NCBI RefSeq assembly: GCF_013248905.1
Contig: NZ_JABRVS010000001.1
Location: 3,224,001 to 3,288,000, forward strand
Reading direction: 5' to 3'
DNA from: Shewanella sp. VB17
GTDB lineage: Bacteria; Pseudomonadota; Gammaproteobacteria; Enterobacterales; Shewanellaceae
Length of the DNA: 64,000 nt
Of this stretch, positions 1 to 8,889 are shown one piece after another. A program made the position numbers and the translations under genes. The notes under the pieces are model-generated. The model had not been told where the DNA came from and searched no databases. It saw only the letters and a list, made by a program, of their open reading frames with translations. Numbering within the stretch: the first letter of the stretch is position 1; each line of letters starts with the position of its first letter.

Positions 1-366
1 CGCTCTTTGACTTTTGGCAGTGAGATCGGCGGCCACTTACTATCAGGACATATCCATACCCGAGCCAGTATAATCGACATAAGCAATACCGACACACATT
101 TTGATATTCAATTGGAAGTTGAGCCCAAATGGATGAATTATATTCTCTATAAAGGTTTTGTTGGGATCAATGGTTGCAGTTTAACTGTCGGTGCAGTCAC
201 TGCAAATAATTTTATGCTTCATCTTATTCCAGAGACATTAAAGTTAACCAATCTTAATATTGTCAAAATTGGTGAACAACTTAATATTGAAATTGACAGC
301 CAAACTCAGGCCATTGTCGACACAGTAGAACGAGTACTGGCAAAAAAAGGCATTGTTGGACTTTAA
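1..366 (+). CDS. ribC: Riboflavin synthase (alpha subunit), C-terminal part, cut by window edge
   Basis: Riboflavin synthase dismutates two molecules of 6,7-dimethyl-8-ribityllumazine to give riboflavin, the last step of flavin synthesis in the cytoplasm. The visible part covers the second lumazine-binding barrel. It carries EIGGHLLSGHI near the start, then YILYKGFVGINGCSLTVG, HLIPETL and a tail with IDSQTQAIVDTVERVL, all close to the E. coli enzyme by memory. The frame is open to base 1 with no stop, so the first barrel lies outside the window. The gene faces the prp operon, with a weak hairpin between them. Also called ribE in some species. Identification is secure. Confidence 0.93.
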   Translation, partial: RSLTFGSEIGGHLLSGHIHTRASIIDISNTDTHFDIQLEVEPKWMNYILYKGFVGINGCSLTVGAVTANNFMLHLIPETLKLTNLNIVKIGEQLNIEIDSQTQAIVDTVERVLAKKGIVGL

Positions 367-388
367 GACCCATTCACAAACTCTAACA

Positions 389-416
389 AAGGCTGACACC
401 ATTCGGAACCAGCCTT
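389..416. terminator. Hairpin between convergent ribC and prpF
   Basis: A 7-bp inverted repeat (AAGGCTG at 389-395, CAGCCTT at 410-416) with a 14-base loop lies between two converging genes. There is no strong T-run on either side, so it is only a weak terminator candidate. Confidence 0.35.
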
Positions 417-430
417 AACATCCTCACACA

Positions 431-1663
431 TTAACCAAAAATATCACTAGGCACTCTGACACACCCTTCCATTAATACTCGTGCACTGCGGCTCATTACC
501 ACTTTAGTTACATGCCATTGCCCATCTTCAAGTATGGCTTGAGCGCCAACCCTTAAACTTCCTGAAGGATGGCCAAAATTCACTTTACCATTAAGAGCTG
601 ACTCTTGCTTACCTCCACTCGCAGCAAGATTCACTAAGGTGCCAGGTATCGCTGCAGCGGTGCCAATGGCCACCGCTGCAGTCCCCATCATGGCATGATG
701 CAATTTACCCATAGACAGTGCACGAACATTGAGATCAATATCTGTACTTGCAATATTTTTACCGCTTGAAGAAGTATATCCAATCGGCTCAGCAACCATG
801 GCCACTTTCGGAGTATGTTGTTGCCCTGCCGCTTCATCAATATGACTAATGAGTCCCATCTTCACCGCTCCGTAAGCACGAATAGCCTCAAACATCACCA
901 ATGCTTGTGCATCACCATTAATGGCCTCTTGTAACTCAGCCCCGGTATAACCAAGATCTTGCGCTTGAATAAATATGGTGGGGATCCCTGCATTGATCAT
1001 GGTGGCTTTTAATACACCGCTAGCGACAACGTCACTAGGAAGCACTAAATCATCGACAAGATTCCCCGTGGGAAACATCGCTCCGGTCACATCAGCTGGA
1101 TCCATAAACTCAATCACAACTTCAGCTGCGGGAAAAGTCACCCCATCGAGTTCAAAACTCCCGACCTCTTGTACTTCCCCTTGAGCAATAGGCACATGAG
1201 CGACAATGGTTTTGTTGATATTGGCTTGCCAAATTCGCACAAGTGCAATGCCCTCATAGGGAATTCGTTCGACGTCCACTAAGCCACTGCTAATAGCAAA
1301 CGCGCCAACCGCTGCTGATAAATTACCGCAATTGCCACTCCAATCAACACACGCTTTATCGATCGCCACCTGACCAAAAAGATAATCAACATCATGATTT
1401 TCTTGCGTACTTTTAGACACTATCACTGTCTTGCTGGTACTGGAGGTCGCGCCTCCCATGCCGTCCGTTTGTTTACCATAAGGATCCGGACTGCCAATCA
1501 CGCGCAGTAATAAAGCATCACGATGAGCACCAGCAACTTGAGCTTGTAGTGGTAAATCCTCAAGATTAAAGAAAACGCCCTTACTAGTACCGCCGCGCAT
1601 GTACATCGCCGGTACTTTTAACTGAGGAGAGTAAGCGGGCGGAATATGTTGTGCATGAACCAT
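431..1663 (-). CDS. prpF: PrpF, 2-methylaconitate cis-trans isomerase (AcnD accessory protein)
   Basis: PrpF isomerises the 2-methylaconitate made by AcnD so that it can enter the next step of the methylcitrate cycle for propionate breakdown. The 410-residue protein has the family's N-terminal MYMRGGTSKGVFF motif, the GGATSSTSK segment near residue 70 and the CGNLSAAVGAFAI segment near residue 110, and the length fits the diaminopimelate-epimerase-like fold. The ATG follows AAGGT at 8 bases. It is the last gene of the minus-strand operon, 53 bases after acnD. The pairing with acnD is the known arrangement in bacteria that use AcnD/PrpF instead of PrpD. Confidence 0.95.
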   Translation of the reverse strand: MVHAQHIPPAYSPQLKVPAMYMRGGTSKGVFFNLEDLPLQAQVAGAHRDALLLRVIGSPDPYGKQTDGMGGATSSTSKTVIVSKSTQENHDVDYLFGQVAIDKACVDWSGNCGNLSAAVGAFAISSGLVDVERIPYEGIALVRIWQANINKTIVAHVPIAQGEVQEVGSFELDGVTFPAAEVVIEFMDPADVTGAMFPTGNLVDDLVLPSDVVASGVLKATMINAGIPTIFIQAQDLGYTGAELQEAINGDAQALVMFEAIRAYGAVKMGLISHIDEAAGQQHTPKVAMVAEPIGYTSSSGKNIASTDIDLNVRALSMGKLHHAMMGTAAVAIGTAAAIPGTLVNLAASGGKQESALNGKVNFGHPSGSLRVGAQAILEDGQWHVTKVVMSRSARVLMEGCVRVPSDIFG

Positions 1664-1716
1664 AAATCTTACCTTTATATTAAATAGCAGTCACATAGCA
1701 CCGCCATGAATCCCCA

Positions 1717-4341
1717 TTAAGTCGCCGAAGACGAGGTGAGGAAATCCTGTGCAAAGCGCTGCAATATCCCACCTGCTTCGTAAATCGACACTTCTTCTGC
1801 CGTGTCTAAGCGACATTTTACCGCCACCTCTATCTGCTCGCCACTCTTGCGGGTGATGATCACAGTTAACATAGCCCCTGGGGTACGTTCACCAATAACA
1901 TCATAGACTTCAGTTCCATCAATTTGATAAGTATGACGATTTTCATTATTAGTAAACTCAAGCGGCAATACCCCCATGCCCACTAAATTAGTGCGATGAA
2001 TACGTTCAAAGCCTTCAGCTACAATCACTTCAACCCCAGCCAAATGGACCCCTTTCGCCGCCCAGTCACGGCTGGAGCCTTGACCGTAATCCGCACCAGC
2101 AATAATGATAAGTGGCTGTTTACGCGCCATGTATATTTCAATGGCTTCCCACATTCGTGATTCTACACCTTCAGGCTCTAGGCGAGTCAGCGAACCTTGC
2201 TTAACTTCAATTTCACCATCGTGACCAGGTTGAGTCACCATTTCGTTAAACAATTTAGGATTAGCAAAGGTGGCACGCTGAGCGGTGAGATGATCACCGC
2301 GATGCGTCGCATAAGAATTAAAATCAACCTCAGGCACCCCCATTTTGTCCAAATAAGCTCCAGCCGCGCTGTCTAACATGATGGCATTCGAGGGGGACAA
2401 ATGATCCGTGGTGATATTATCACCAAGCACAGCCAATGGACGCATGCCTTTCATGGCGCGCTCACCCGCTAGCGCCCCTTCCCAATAAGGAGGACGGCGA
2501 ATGTAAGTACTCTGTGGCCGCCAATCGTATTGAGGATTATTATCTTTACCATATTCGACATTAATATTGAACATAGGCTCGTACACTTTACGGAACTGTT
2601 CAGGTTTAACACATGCTGTCACCACCGCATCAATTTCTTCATCTGATGGCCAAATATCCTTAAGAAGGATCTCATGGCCCTCACTGTCGATGCCTAAACT
2701 GTCTTTTTCGATGTCGAAACGAATGGTACCCGCAATGGCATAGGCTACCACCAGAGGAGGCGATGCCAAAAATGCTTGCTTAGCATATGGATGAATACGG
2801 CCATCGAAATTACGATTGCCAGACAGCACCGCTGTTGCGTATAAATCACGATCGATGACCTCTTGCTGAATTGCAGGATCTAACGCACCGCTCATGCCAT
2901 TGCACGTAGTACAAGCAAAACCCACAATACCAAACCCTAGGGCTTCAAGTTCAGTGAGTAAATTCGCCTCTTCAAGATACAACTGCACCGTTTTTGAACC
3001 TGGGGCTAATGATGTTTTCACCCAAGGCTGACGCGTTAACCCTTTTGCGTTCGCATTACGAGCAAGTAAACCGGCAGCAATCACATTGCGAGGGTTAGAG
3101 GTATTGGTACAACTCGTTATCGCCGCGATAATGCAAGCCCCATCAGGCATCAAGCCTTTGGCAATATCTTGTTGATAAGACTCTGATCTTATACTAATAC
3201 CCTTTGCAGCCAGATCTTGAGTGGCAACGCGGCGATGAGGATTCGATGGGCCTGCAATGCTGCGGCTCACCGATGACAAATCAAAATACAGTACACGCTC
3301 ATATTCTGCACTTTGTAGGCTATCAGCCCATAAACCGCTTTGCTTTGCATACGTTTCGACTAACTTGACTTGCTGATCATTTCGACCAGTTAATTTAAGA
3401 TAATCAATGGTTTTTTCATCAATGTAAAAGAGTGCTGCTGTGGCACCAAACTCAGGTGTCATGTTTGAAATTGTCGCTCTATCGCCTAAGGTCAGCGCTG
3501 CTGATCCTTCACCAAAAAACTCTAAATAAGTCGATACTACTTTTTCATTGCGTAAAAACTCAGTGATAGCCAACACAATATCTGTCGCTGTGATCCCCGC
3601 TTGAGGTTTCCCCATTAACTCAACGCCGACGATTTCTGGCAAACGCATATAAGAAGGTCGCCCTAACATCACACTTTCAGCTTCTAGCCCCCCAACCCCA
3701 ATGGCGATCACGCCAAGTGCATCAACATGGGGCGTATGACTGTCGGTGCCAACGAGCGTATCAGGAAAAGCGACACCGTCTAGGGATTGTACCACTGGGG
3801 ACATTTTTTCAAGATTTATCTGATGCATAATCCCATTACCTGGCGGGATCACATCAATATTTTTAAACGCCGTTTTTGTCCAATTAATAAAATGAAATCG
3901 ATCATCATTGCGCCTGTCTTCAATGGCCCGATTTTTATCAAACGCATCTTTATCAAACCCGGCATATTCAACCGCTAATGAATGATCAACAATCAGCTGA
4001 GTCGGCACCACAGGGTTAACTTTAGATGGATCGCCACCTTTGGCCGCAATCGCATCACGCAGACCCGCTAAATCAACCAAAGCCGTTTGGCCCAATATGT
4101 CATGACACACCACTCGAGCGGGATACCACGGAAAGTCTACATCGCGTTTCCGCTTAATTATCTGCTCTAACGAGACCGTTAATTTATCAGGCTCGCAGCG
4201 ACGCACGAGGTTTTCAGCATACACTCGAGAGGTATAATCGAGCTTGTCATAGGCACCTGGCATAATCGAATCAACCGCGGCGCGCGTATCAAAATAATCA
4301 AGATCGGTATTGAGTAAAGGTTTACGGTAAGTCGTATTCAT
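1717..4341 (-). CDS. acnD: AcnD, Fe/S-dependent 2-methylcitrate dehydratase
   Basis: AcnD is an aconitase-family [4Fe-4S] enzyme that dehydrates 2-methylcitrate to 2-methylaconitate. The 874-residue protein is full length for the family. The cluster ligands are visible as Cys411 (in ITSCTNTSNP), Cys477 and Cys480 (in ACTTCNGMSG). The swivel domain near the C-terminus carries DYGQGSSRDWAAKG. The ATG is preceded by GGAG at 6 bases. It lies between prpC and prpF. Context, more than sequence alone, separates it from AcnA, which also acts in the citric acid cycle. No prpD is present in the window, as expected when acnD and prpF do its work. Confidence 0.94.
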   Translation of the reverse strand: MNTTYRKPLLNTDLDYFDTRAAVDSIMPGAYDKLDYTSRVYAENLVRRCEPDKLTVSLEQIIKRKRDVDFPWYPARVVCHDILGQTALVDLAGLRDAIAAKGGDPSKVNPVVPTQLIVDHSLAVEYAGFDKDAFDKNRAIEDRRNDDRFHFINWTKTAFKNIDVIPPGNGIMHQINLEKMSPVVQSLDGVAFPDTLVGTDSHTPHVDALGVIAIGVGGLEAESVMLGRPSYMRLPEIVGVELMGKPQAGITATDIVLAITEFLRNEKVVSTYLEFFGEGSAALTLGDRATISNMTPEFGATAALFYIDEKTIDYLKLTGRNDQQVKLVETYAKQSGLWADSLQSAEYERVLYFDLSSVSRSIAGPSNPHRRVATQDLAAKGISIRSESYQQDIAKGLMPDGACIIAAITSCTNTSNPRNVIAAGLLARNANAKGLTRQPWVKTSLAPGSKTVQLYLEEANLLTELEALGFGIVGFACTTCNGMSGALDPAIQQEVIDRDLYATAVLSGNRNFDGRIHPYAKQAFLASPPLVVAYAIAGTIRFDIEKDSLGIDSEGHEILLKDIWPSDEEIDAVVTACVKPEQFRKVYEPMFNINVEYGKDNNPQYDWRPQSTYIRRPPYWEGALAGERAMKGMRPLAVLGDNITTDHLSPSNAIMLDSAAGAYLDKMGVPEVDFNSYATHRGDHLTAQRATFANPKLFNEMVTQPGHDGEIEVKQGSLTRLEPEGVESRMWEAIEIYMARKQPLIIIAGADYGQGSSRDWAAKGVHLAGVEVIVAEGFERIHRTNLVGMGVLPLEFTNNENRHTYQIDGTEVYDVIGERTPGAMLTVIITRKSGEQIEVAVKCRLDTAEEVSIYEAGGILQRFAQDFLTSSSAT

Positions 4342-4478
4342 AAGGTGCTCCCCAGCTTATGCTATTCACTGCGCTAGTCACCCATTAATGATGAATATAT
4401 TTGATGTGAATAAAATATTAATCGCTATGATTATCTTGATGAAAGGAACTTTACGCTCCCCTCATCACATTTTATGCT

Positions 4479-5603
4479 TTATCTTGCCTCGATAGGCTTA
4501 ACCACCCTAGGATCTGCACCGATATAATCGGCACTAGGGCGAATAATTCGATTGTTTACACGTTGCTCCATCACATGAGCAGCCCAACCAGTCAAACGTG
4601 AACAAACAAAAATAGGTGTAAACAATTTTGTCGGGATCCCCATAAAATGGTAAGCCGAAGCGTGGAAAAAATCAGCGTTACAGAACAGTTTCTTGGTATC
4701 CCACATGAATTCTTCACACGCAACCGAGATATCATACAAAGCCGTATCACCATGTTCTTGGGCAAGCTTTTCAGACCACGCTTTAATAATCACATTACGG
4801 GGATCGGATGTGCGGTAAATGGCATGACCAAAGCCCATGATTTTTTCCTTACGCTCAAGCATACCCGCCATCTTTTCTTTGGCATCTACTGGTGATGAAA
4901 AAGATTGGATCATCTCCATCGCTGCTTCATTCGCTCCACCATGAAGCGGACCTCGTAAAGTGCCTATTGCGCCTGTAATGCAAGAATACATATCTGATAA
5001 GGTTGACGCACAAACCCTTGCAGTAAAGGTCGATGCATTAAATTCATGCTCGGCATAAAGGATTAACGACACATCCATCACACGCTGGTGTTGTTTAGAT
5101 GGGGAGTTACCTTTCAGTAAATGCAAGAAATGACCAGCCAGTGAATCTTCATCGGTAACGCAATTTATCTCTACCCCTTCATGAGAAAATTTGTACCAAT
5201 AACACATGATAGCTGGAAACGCTGCCAGCAAGCGATTAGCAGCTTGCTGCTGCTGACTAAAACCAGTCTCTGGCTCTATATTACCTAAAAAAGAGCAACC
5301 GGTACGCATCACATCCATTGGATGAGCATCAGCAGGAATGCCTTGTAAAGCGGCTTTTAATGCTTGAGGTAAATCCCTCAGTGCCATTAAGTGTGTTTTA
5401 TACCCATCCAACTGTAACTTGTTAGGTAGCTCGCCGTTAAAAAGCAAATACGCCACTTCTTCGAAACTTGCATTGTCAGCTAAATCCGCCACATCATAAC
5501 CACAATAGGTTAACCCTGAGCCAGATTTACCCACAGTACATAGGGAGGTTTCACCTGCGCTTTGGCCACGAAGTCCGGCACCGCTGAGTTTTTTATCTGT
5601 CAT
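4479..5603 (-). CDS. prpC: PrpC, 2-methylcitrate synthase
   Basis: PrpC condenses propionyl-CoA with oxaloacetate to 2-methylcitrate, the entry step of the methylcitrate cycle. The protein has the short (374-residue) citrate synthase form typical of PrpC. It starts with a GLRGQSAGETSLCTVG region, has the catalytic HGGANEAAMEM segment, and carries GFGHAIYRTSDPR near residue 260. I chose the ATG at 5603 because AGGAG lies 6 bases upstream; an in-frame GTG directly before it is less likely. The gap to acnD is 137 bases and to prpB 93 bases, so a second promoter inside the operon is possible. Confidence 0.95.
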   Translation of the reverse strand: MTDKKLSGAGLRGQSAGETSLCTVGKSGSGLTYCGYDVADLADNASFEEVAYLLFNGELPNKLQLDGYKTHLMALRDLPQALKAALQGIPADAHPMDVMRTGCSFLGNIEPETGFSQQQQAANRLLAAFPAIMCYWYKFSHEGVEINCVTDEDSLAGHFLHLLKGNSPSKQHQRVMDVSLILYAEHEFNASTFTARVCASTLSDMYSCITGAIGTLRGPLHGGANEAAMEMIQSFSSPVDAKEKMAGMLERKEKIMGFGHAIYRTSDPRNVIIKAWSEKLAQEHGDTALYDISVACEEFMWDTKKLFCNADFFHASAYHFMGIPTKLFTPIFVCSRLTGWAAHVMEQRVNNRIIRPSADYIGADPRVVKPIEAR

Positions 5604-5696
5604 CACTTACTCCTGTTACTTTGGTGTGCCATCTAATGCCGAGGTTGTGTGGTAACCTGCCATAGAGGCATAAACAATAAAGGGGATTCATTGACG

Positions 5697-6575
5697 TTAT
5701 TTATTTTTACCAACGGCAAATAAACTGTCTAATTTCTGCTCATAGTCGTGATATCCAAGATAATGATAGAGCTCCATGCGCGTTTGCATCGAATCGACCA
5801 CCGCTTTTTGATCGCCATTGTCGAGTATCGAGCGATACACATTCTCAGCCGCCTTATTCATGGCGCGAAACGCACTTAATGGATACAGCACCATGTTCAC
5901 CCCCCACTCTCCAAGCTCCTGCTTATTCCAAAGCTCTGTTTGACCAAATTCAGTCATATTGGCTAAGATCGGTACCTCAACCGCGGTTGAAAATGCGCGG
6001 TAGTGAGCTTGTGTTTGAATCGCTTCAGCAAATATTCCATCCGCACCCGCAGCAACATAGGCTTTGGCACGTTCGATGGCCGCGTCAAGTCCCTCTTGGG
6101 CGAATGAATCAGTACGAGCCATGATAAAAAAATCAGCATCGGTACGTGCATCTACAGCCGCTTTGATACGATCGACCATCTCTTGTGTGGATACAATTTC
6201 CTTATTTGGACGGTGTCCACAGCGTTTCTGAGCCACTTGATCTTCAAGATGAACTGCAGCCGCACCGGCTTTTTCCATATCACGAATGGTTTTGGCAATA
6301 TTAAAGGCCCCCCCCCAGCCAGTATCGATATCGACCATTAATGGCAAGGGGCACGCTGCTGTAATGCGCTGCACATCAGCAATCACATCATTAAGCGATG
6401 TCATCCCTAGATCAGGTAATCCATAAGAAGCATTGGCCACGCCACCGCCCGATAGATAAATCGCTTGATGACCTATCTGCTGTGCCATCATGGCCGTGTA
6501 CGCATTAATCGTACCGACAATTTGTAGTGGTTTATTGTTAGCTAATGCTTGACGAAATTTTTTTCCTGCACTCAT
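5697..6575 (-). CDS. prpB: PrpB, 2-methylisocitrate lyase
   Basis: PrpB cleaves 2-methylisocitrate to pyruvate and succinate, closing the methylcitrate cycle. The 292-residue protein belongs to the isocitrate lyase/PEP mutase superfamily. It shows the Mg2+-binding DIDTGWGG region near residue 82, the EDQ segment, and the lyase signature KRCGH at 117-121 with catalytic Cys119. The ATG follows AGGAG at normal spacing. It is the second gene of the operon, 15 bases after the regulator, so both are probably on one transcript. Confidence 0.96.
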   Translation of the reverse strand: MSAGKKFRQALANNKPLQIVGTINAYTAMMAQQIGHQAIYLSGGGVANASYGLPDLGMTSLNDVIADVQRITAACPLPLMVDIDTGWGGAFNIAKTIRDMEKAGAAAVHLEDQVAQKRCGHRPNKEIVSTQEMVDRIKAAVDARTDADFFIMARTDSFAQEGLDAAIERAKAYVAAGADGIFAEAIQTQAHYRAFSTAVEVPILANMTEFGQTELWNKQELGEWGVNMVLYPLSAFRAMNKAAENVYRSILDNGDQKAVVDSMQTRMELYHYLGYHDYEQKLDSLFAVGKNK

Positions 6576-6590
6576 GATTATCTCCTATGC

Positions 6591-7259
6591 TTATGGCGTC
6601 TTGATGCTCAATTTGTTAGCCACATTCTGCTTTGAATACATGATGTGGCGACGCATCAGCATCTCAGCTAACTCTTCATCACGATTCGATATCGCTTGCA
6701 CAACATGTCGATGCTCATCAAAGGCGGTGGTAATTCTGGGTCCTGACATCCCAAGCTGCACGCGATACATACGTACCAGATGGTATATTCCGTCGAGCAA
6801 CATGGTGATCAGGTATTGGTTTTTACTGCCTAAAATAATCCGATAATGAAAATCCACATCACCCGCTTCTTGATAATAAGACTCACCTGTTTTCACCTTT
6901 TGAGAATGACAATTAAGCAAATGATTAAGATCGTCAATTTCTTGCGTCGACATATTTTTTGCAGACAGTCGAGCAGCCATTCCTTCTAAAGACTCCCGCA
7001 CTTGGTAGAGTTCTGCTAACCCATCAGGGGTTAATGCGACAACTCGCGCGCCGATATTGGCCTTACGCTCCACTAAATTACACGAGACTAACCGATTAAT
7101 CGCTTCACGGATCACAGCACGGCTGACACCACATTTTGTCGACAACTCAGTCTCACTTAGCTTAGAGCCTGCTAATATATCTCCTTCAACAATATCTTTC
7201 CGTAACTTGAAAAAAGCCCTATCCGCTGTAGTGATAGGGTTCTCATTAAAAAAAGCCAT
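6591..7259 (-). CDS. GntR/FCD-family regulator of the methylcitrate operon
   Basis: This 222-residue protein has an N-terminal winged helix of the GntR type (roughly residues 10-75, with CGVSRAVIREAINRLV as recognition region) and a C-terminal all-helical FCD ligand-binding domain. It is the first gene of the operon, directly ahead of prpB. FCD regulators of this kind usually repress their own operon and respond to a carboxylic acid, here probably a methylcitrate-cycle intermediate (inference). A TTGTCGACAA palindrome lies 28 bases before its start codon, and another copy sits inside the gene. No clear ribosome binding site is seen before the ATG. Confidence 0.88.
   Translation of the reverse strand: MAFFNENPITTADRAFFKLRKDIVEGDILAGSKLSETELSTKCGVSRAVIREAINRLVSCNLVERKANIGARVVALTPDGLAELYQVRESLEGMAARLSAKNMSTQEIDDLNHLLNCHSQKVKTGESYYQEAGDVDFHYRIILGSKNQYLITMLLDGIYHLVRMYRVQLGMSGPRITTAFDEHRHVVQAISNRDEELAEMLMRRHIMYSKQNVANKLSIKTP
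7136..7145. promoter_or_regulatory. Intragenic TTGTCGACAA palindrome (possible second GntR operator)
   Basis: An exact 10-bp palindrome identical to the core of the site at 7287-7298 sits within the first part of the gntR coding region, about 150 bases from it. This could be a second operator that lets the regulator bridge two sites, or chance. Confidence 0.4.
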
Positions 7260-7286
7260 AAGGTTAACATTTTAATTACACAGTAA

Positions 7287-7298
7287 ATTGTCGACAAT
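7287..7298. promoter_or_regulatory. Probable operator for the GntR regulator, ATTGTCGACAAT
   Basis: A perfect 12-bp palindrome lies 28 bases upstream of the regulator's start codon, in the gap between the divergent gntR and the gene at 7428. FCD-type GntR regulators bind short palindromes with TTGT/ACAA arms, so self-regulation of the prp operon here is likely. Effect on the divergent gene is possible. Confidence 0.6.
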
Positions 7299-7308
7299 AT
7301 AGCCGCAT

Positions 7309-7325
7309 ATTGATGTAAGATCAAT
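7309..7325. promoter_or_regulatory. Inverted repeat ATTGAT-N5-ATCAAT in the gntR/7428 divergent region
   Basis: Perfect 6-bp arms are separated by 5 bases. It resembles an FNR/CRP-type half-site pair, but the spacing is one base longer than the FNR consensus (TTGAT-N4-ATCAA). It may be a regulator site for one of the two divergent genes. Confidence 0.3.
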
Positions 7326-7427
7326 CATGAATCATCAAATTATCAACATAAATGGACTGGCATTGTGTCATTCACCGCTTTAAGCTAGTCTCCCACATTC
7401 GCTAATCCTCTTCTTAGTAAGGATATT

Positions 7428-8237
7428 ATGTTTACACAAGTGACTATCATAGGTAATGCTCAGGGTAACTGGGAACAGGCAGCCATGGGACTGACTATTG
7501 TCTTTAACGAAACAGGTAAACTAGACAGCACAGGCCAACTCGCCAAAAACCTCATTAATATCACCAATGGTCCTTTTGCAGGAATAAAAGCCCCCTTTCT
7601 GGTGTCAGGTTTAGCCGATGCTGAAGCGTTAACAAATTCGTTAGTTGAAACCGCCACAGATCTTGAATTGGCTCTTGACTGCTGGCCGTCTACGGGACTT
7701 GTCACAACGGTATTAATGAGCCAACAAGCACACAAGCTTGATGTTGCTCGCATGTCATTATTACCAAGTTTACAGCGAGATATGAATATGTCAGCAACGG
7801 CATATTTACCCTGTATGGTGCATAATTGGTTAGGGGAACGACGTATCGCATTGACATTATCAAATTCAAACCTCAATTGGCCTCAATTGCAGTTAAGTCA
7901 ACCTGATTTACCTCACATCTTGACTGATAATGAATTCAGTCACTTTTCAGCACTATGCCCTTTTAGCCTACTCAACAACATCCACCAGCAAGCAATCACT
8001 GAGGCACTGGAATGTGAAGACACGCTCGCCATCCTAGCCTATCTCGCCAACACCAATATTGACATTTGGCTACAACACTCAAACCAAGAAAAGTTATTAA
8101 ATTGTGAGCCATTATTTTTTAACCAAACACCGGAGTTGACATCCTCCTACTGGTATTTAATCAATAACCTCGCATCACAATATTTAGATCCTATTCGTCA
8201 TCGCTTGGCCTATTGTCAGCAAGTGTTATCTCGCTAA
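7428..8237 (+). CDS. Unrecognised protein, 269 aa, divergent from the prp operon
   Basis: I do not recognise this protein. The ATG is well supported by AAGGA 6 bases upstream, and the frame is open for 269 codons with ordinary composition. There is no signal peptide, membrane segment or cysteine motif. It begins with a beta-rich MFTQVTIIGNAQGNW segment that looks like the start of a small folded domain, and its C-terminal half is rich in Leu, Asn and Gln. It is transcribed away from gntR-prpB across a 168-base gap holding the probable GntR operator, so a link to propionate use is possible but unproven. It is probably a cytoplasmic protein of a restricted lineage. Confidence 0.6.
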   Translation: MFTQVTIIGNAQGNWEQAAMGLTIVFNETGKLDSTGQLAKNLINITNGPFAGIKAPFLVSGLADAEALTNSLVETATDLELALDCWPSTGLVTTVLMSQQAHKLDVARMSLLPSLQRDMNMSATAYLPCMVHNWLGERRIALTLSNSNLNWPQLQLSQPDLPHILTDNEFSHFSALCPFSLLNNIHQQAITEALECEDTLAILAYLANTNIDIWLQHSNQEKLLNCEPLFFNQTPELTSSYWYLINNLASQYLDPIRHRLAYCQQVLSR

Positions 8238-8266
8238 AACAATATAAAGAGACACACGACGCCTAG

Positions 8267-8374
8267 TTAGCAAAACGCCCTATGAGATTTATGTGCATAA
8301 CGATAGACTGCTTCTGCTACGGGAATTTCAATGCTGATATTCCGGTGTTGATCAATTCCGAATTCAATAATCAT
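8267..8374 (-). pseudogene. Short 35-codon reading frame, possible gene remnant
   Basis: On the minus strand an ATG at 8374 opens 35 codons ending in TAA. The peptide includes GIDQHRNISIEIPVAEAVYR, which looks like real protein sequence, not random translation. The frame stays open 12 codons further upstream of the ATG before a stop, and there is no ribosome binding site. I read it as the decayed end of a lost gene or a very small gene; I cannot name the family. Confidence 0.25.
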
Positions 8375-8657
8375 TCGGTGGTGAATGCCTTGATACAATG
8401 TAAAAATCAATTCACCCGCTATCTTTTAGGCGAACTTAATTGACATAAAAAGTGTATTTTAATGAATTTACTTTCTTCTTCAGCACAAAGGAACCACATC
8501 ATTTACTCGGGTCTGTTTATCTTTATGATTGTTTTTGCAAGGAATGGTTGAATTTTGATACAAAACAGAACTTGTACAGCCTCATTATTCTACACAAACA
8601 AGTAATAACGCAATAGAAAGGGTCAACAAACCTTGCCCTAGAGCGTAGACGGCTTTG

Positions 8658-8706
8658 TACTAAATCCATTAAGCCTGATCGCACGACGTCTTTTACTAAA
8701 TCCATT
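8658..8706. repeat. Short direct repeat TACTAAATCCATT, two copies
   Basis: Identical 13-base units lie at 8658-8670 and 8694-8706, with partly similar flanks (36-base period). They sit in the 652-base stretch before hypX that holds no convincing gene. A minus-strand frame of 60 codons runs through the repeat, but it has no start signal or recognisable domain. The block may be a remnant of a repeated element. Confidence 0.4.
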
Positions 8707-8818
8707 GAGATTGAGTAACATTAAAGCTCGAAAGATAAGCAGACGCTAATAGCCATAAAAACACCACTGTCAAAAAACTCATCTCCACAACTATTAAGAA
8801 TCAAAAAAACAACCTATA

Positions 8819-8847
8819 TTGACATTTTATTAACAAGAGACTAAGTT
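8819..8847 (+). promoter_or_regulatory. Candidate sigma-70 promoter of hypX
   Basis: TTGACA at 8819-8824 is a perfect -35 box. A weak -10 (TAAGTT, 8842-8847) follows at 17 bases, about 40 bases before the hypX start. The -10 match is poor. Confidence 0.25.
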
Positions 8848-8889
8848 ACTGCACGCAAAATACAACAAAATAGACGATTAAGGAAGTGC

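Noticed and set aside
8523..8705. Minus-strand frame of 60 codons before hypX
   Set aside because: No ribosome binding site, no known domain, and it runs through the short repeat; not enough to call a gene.
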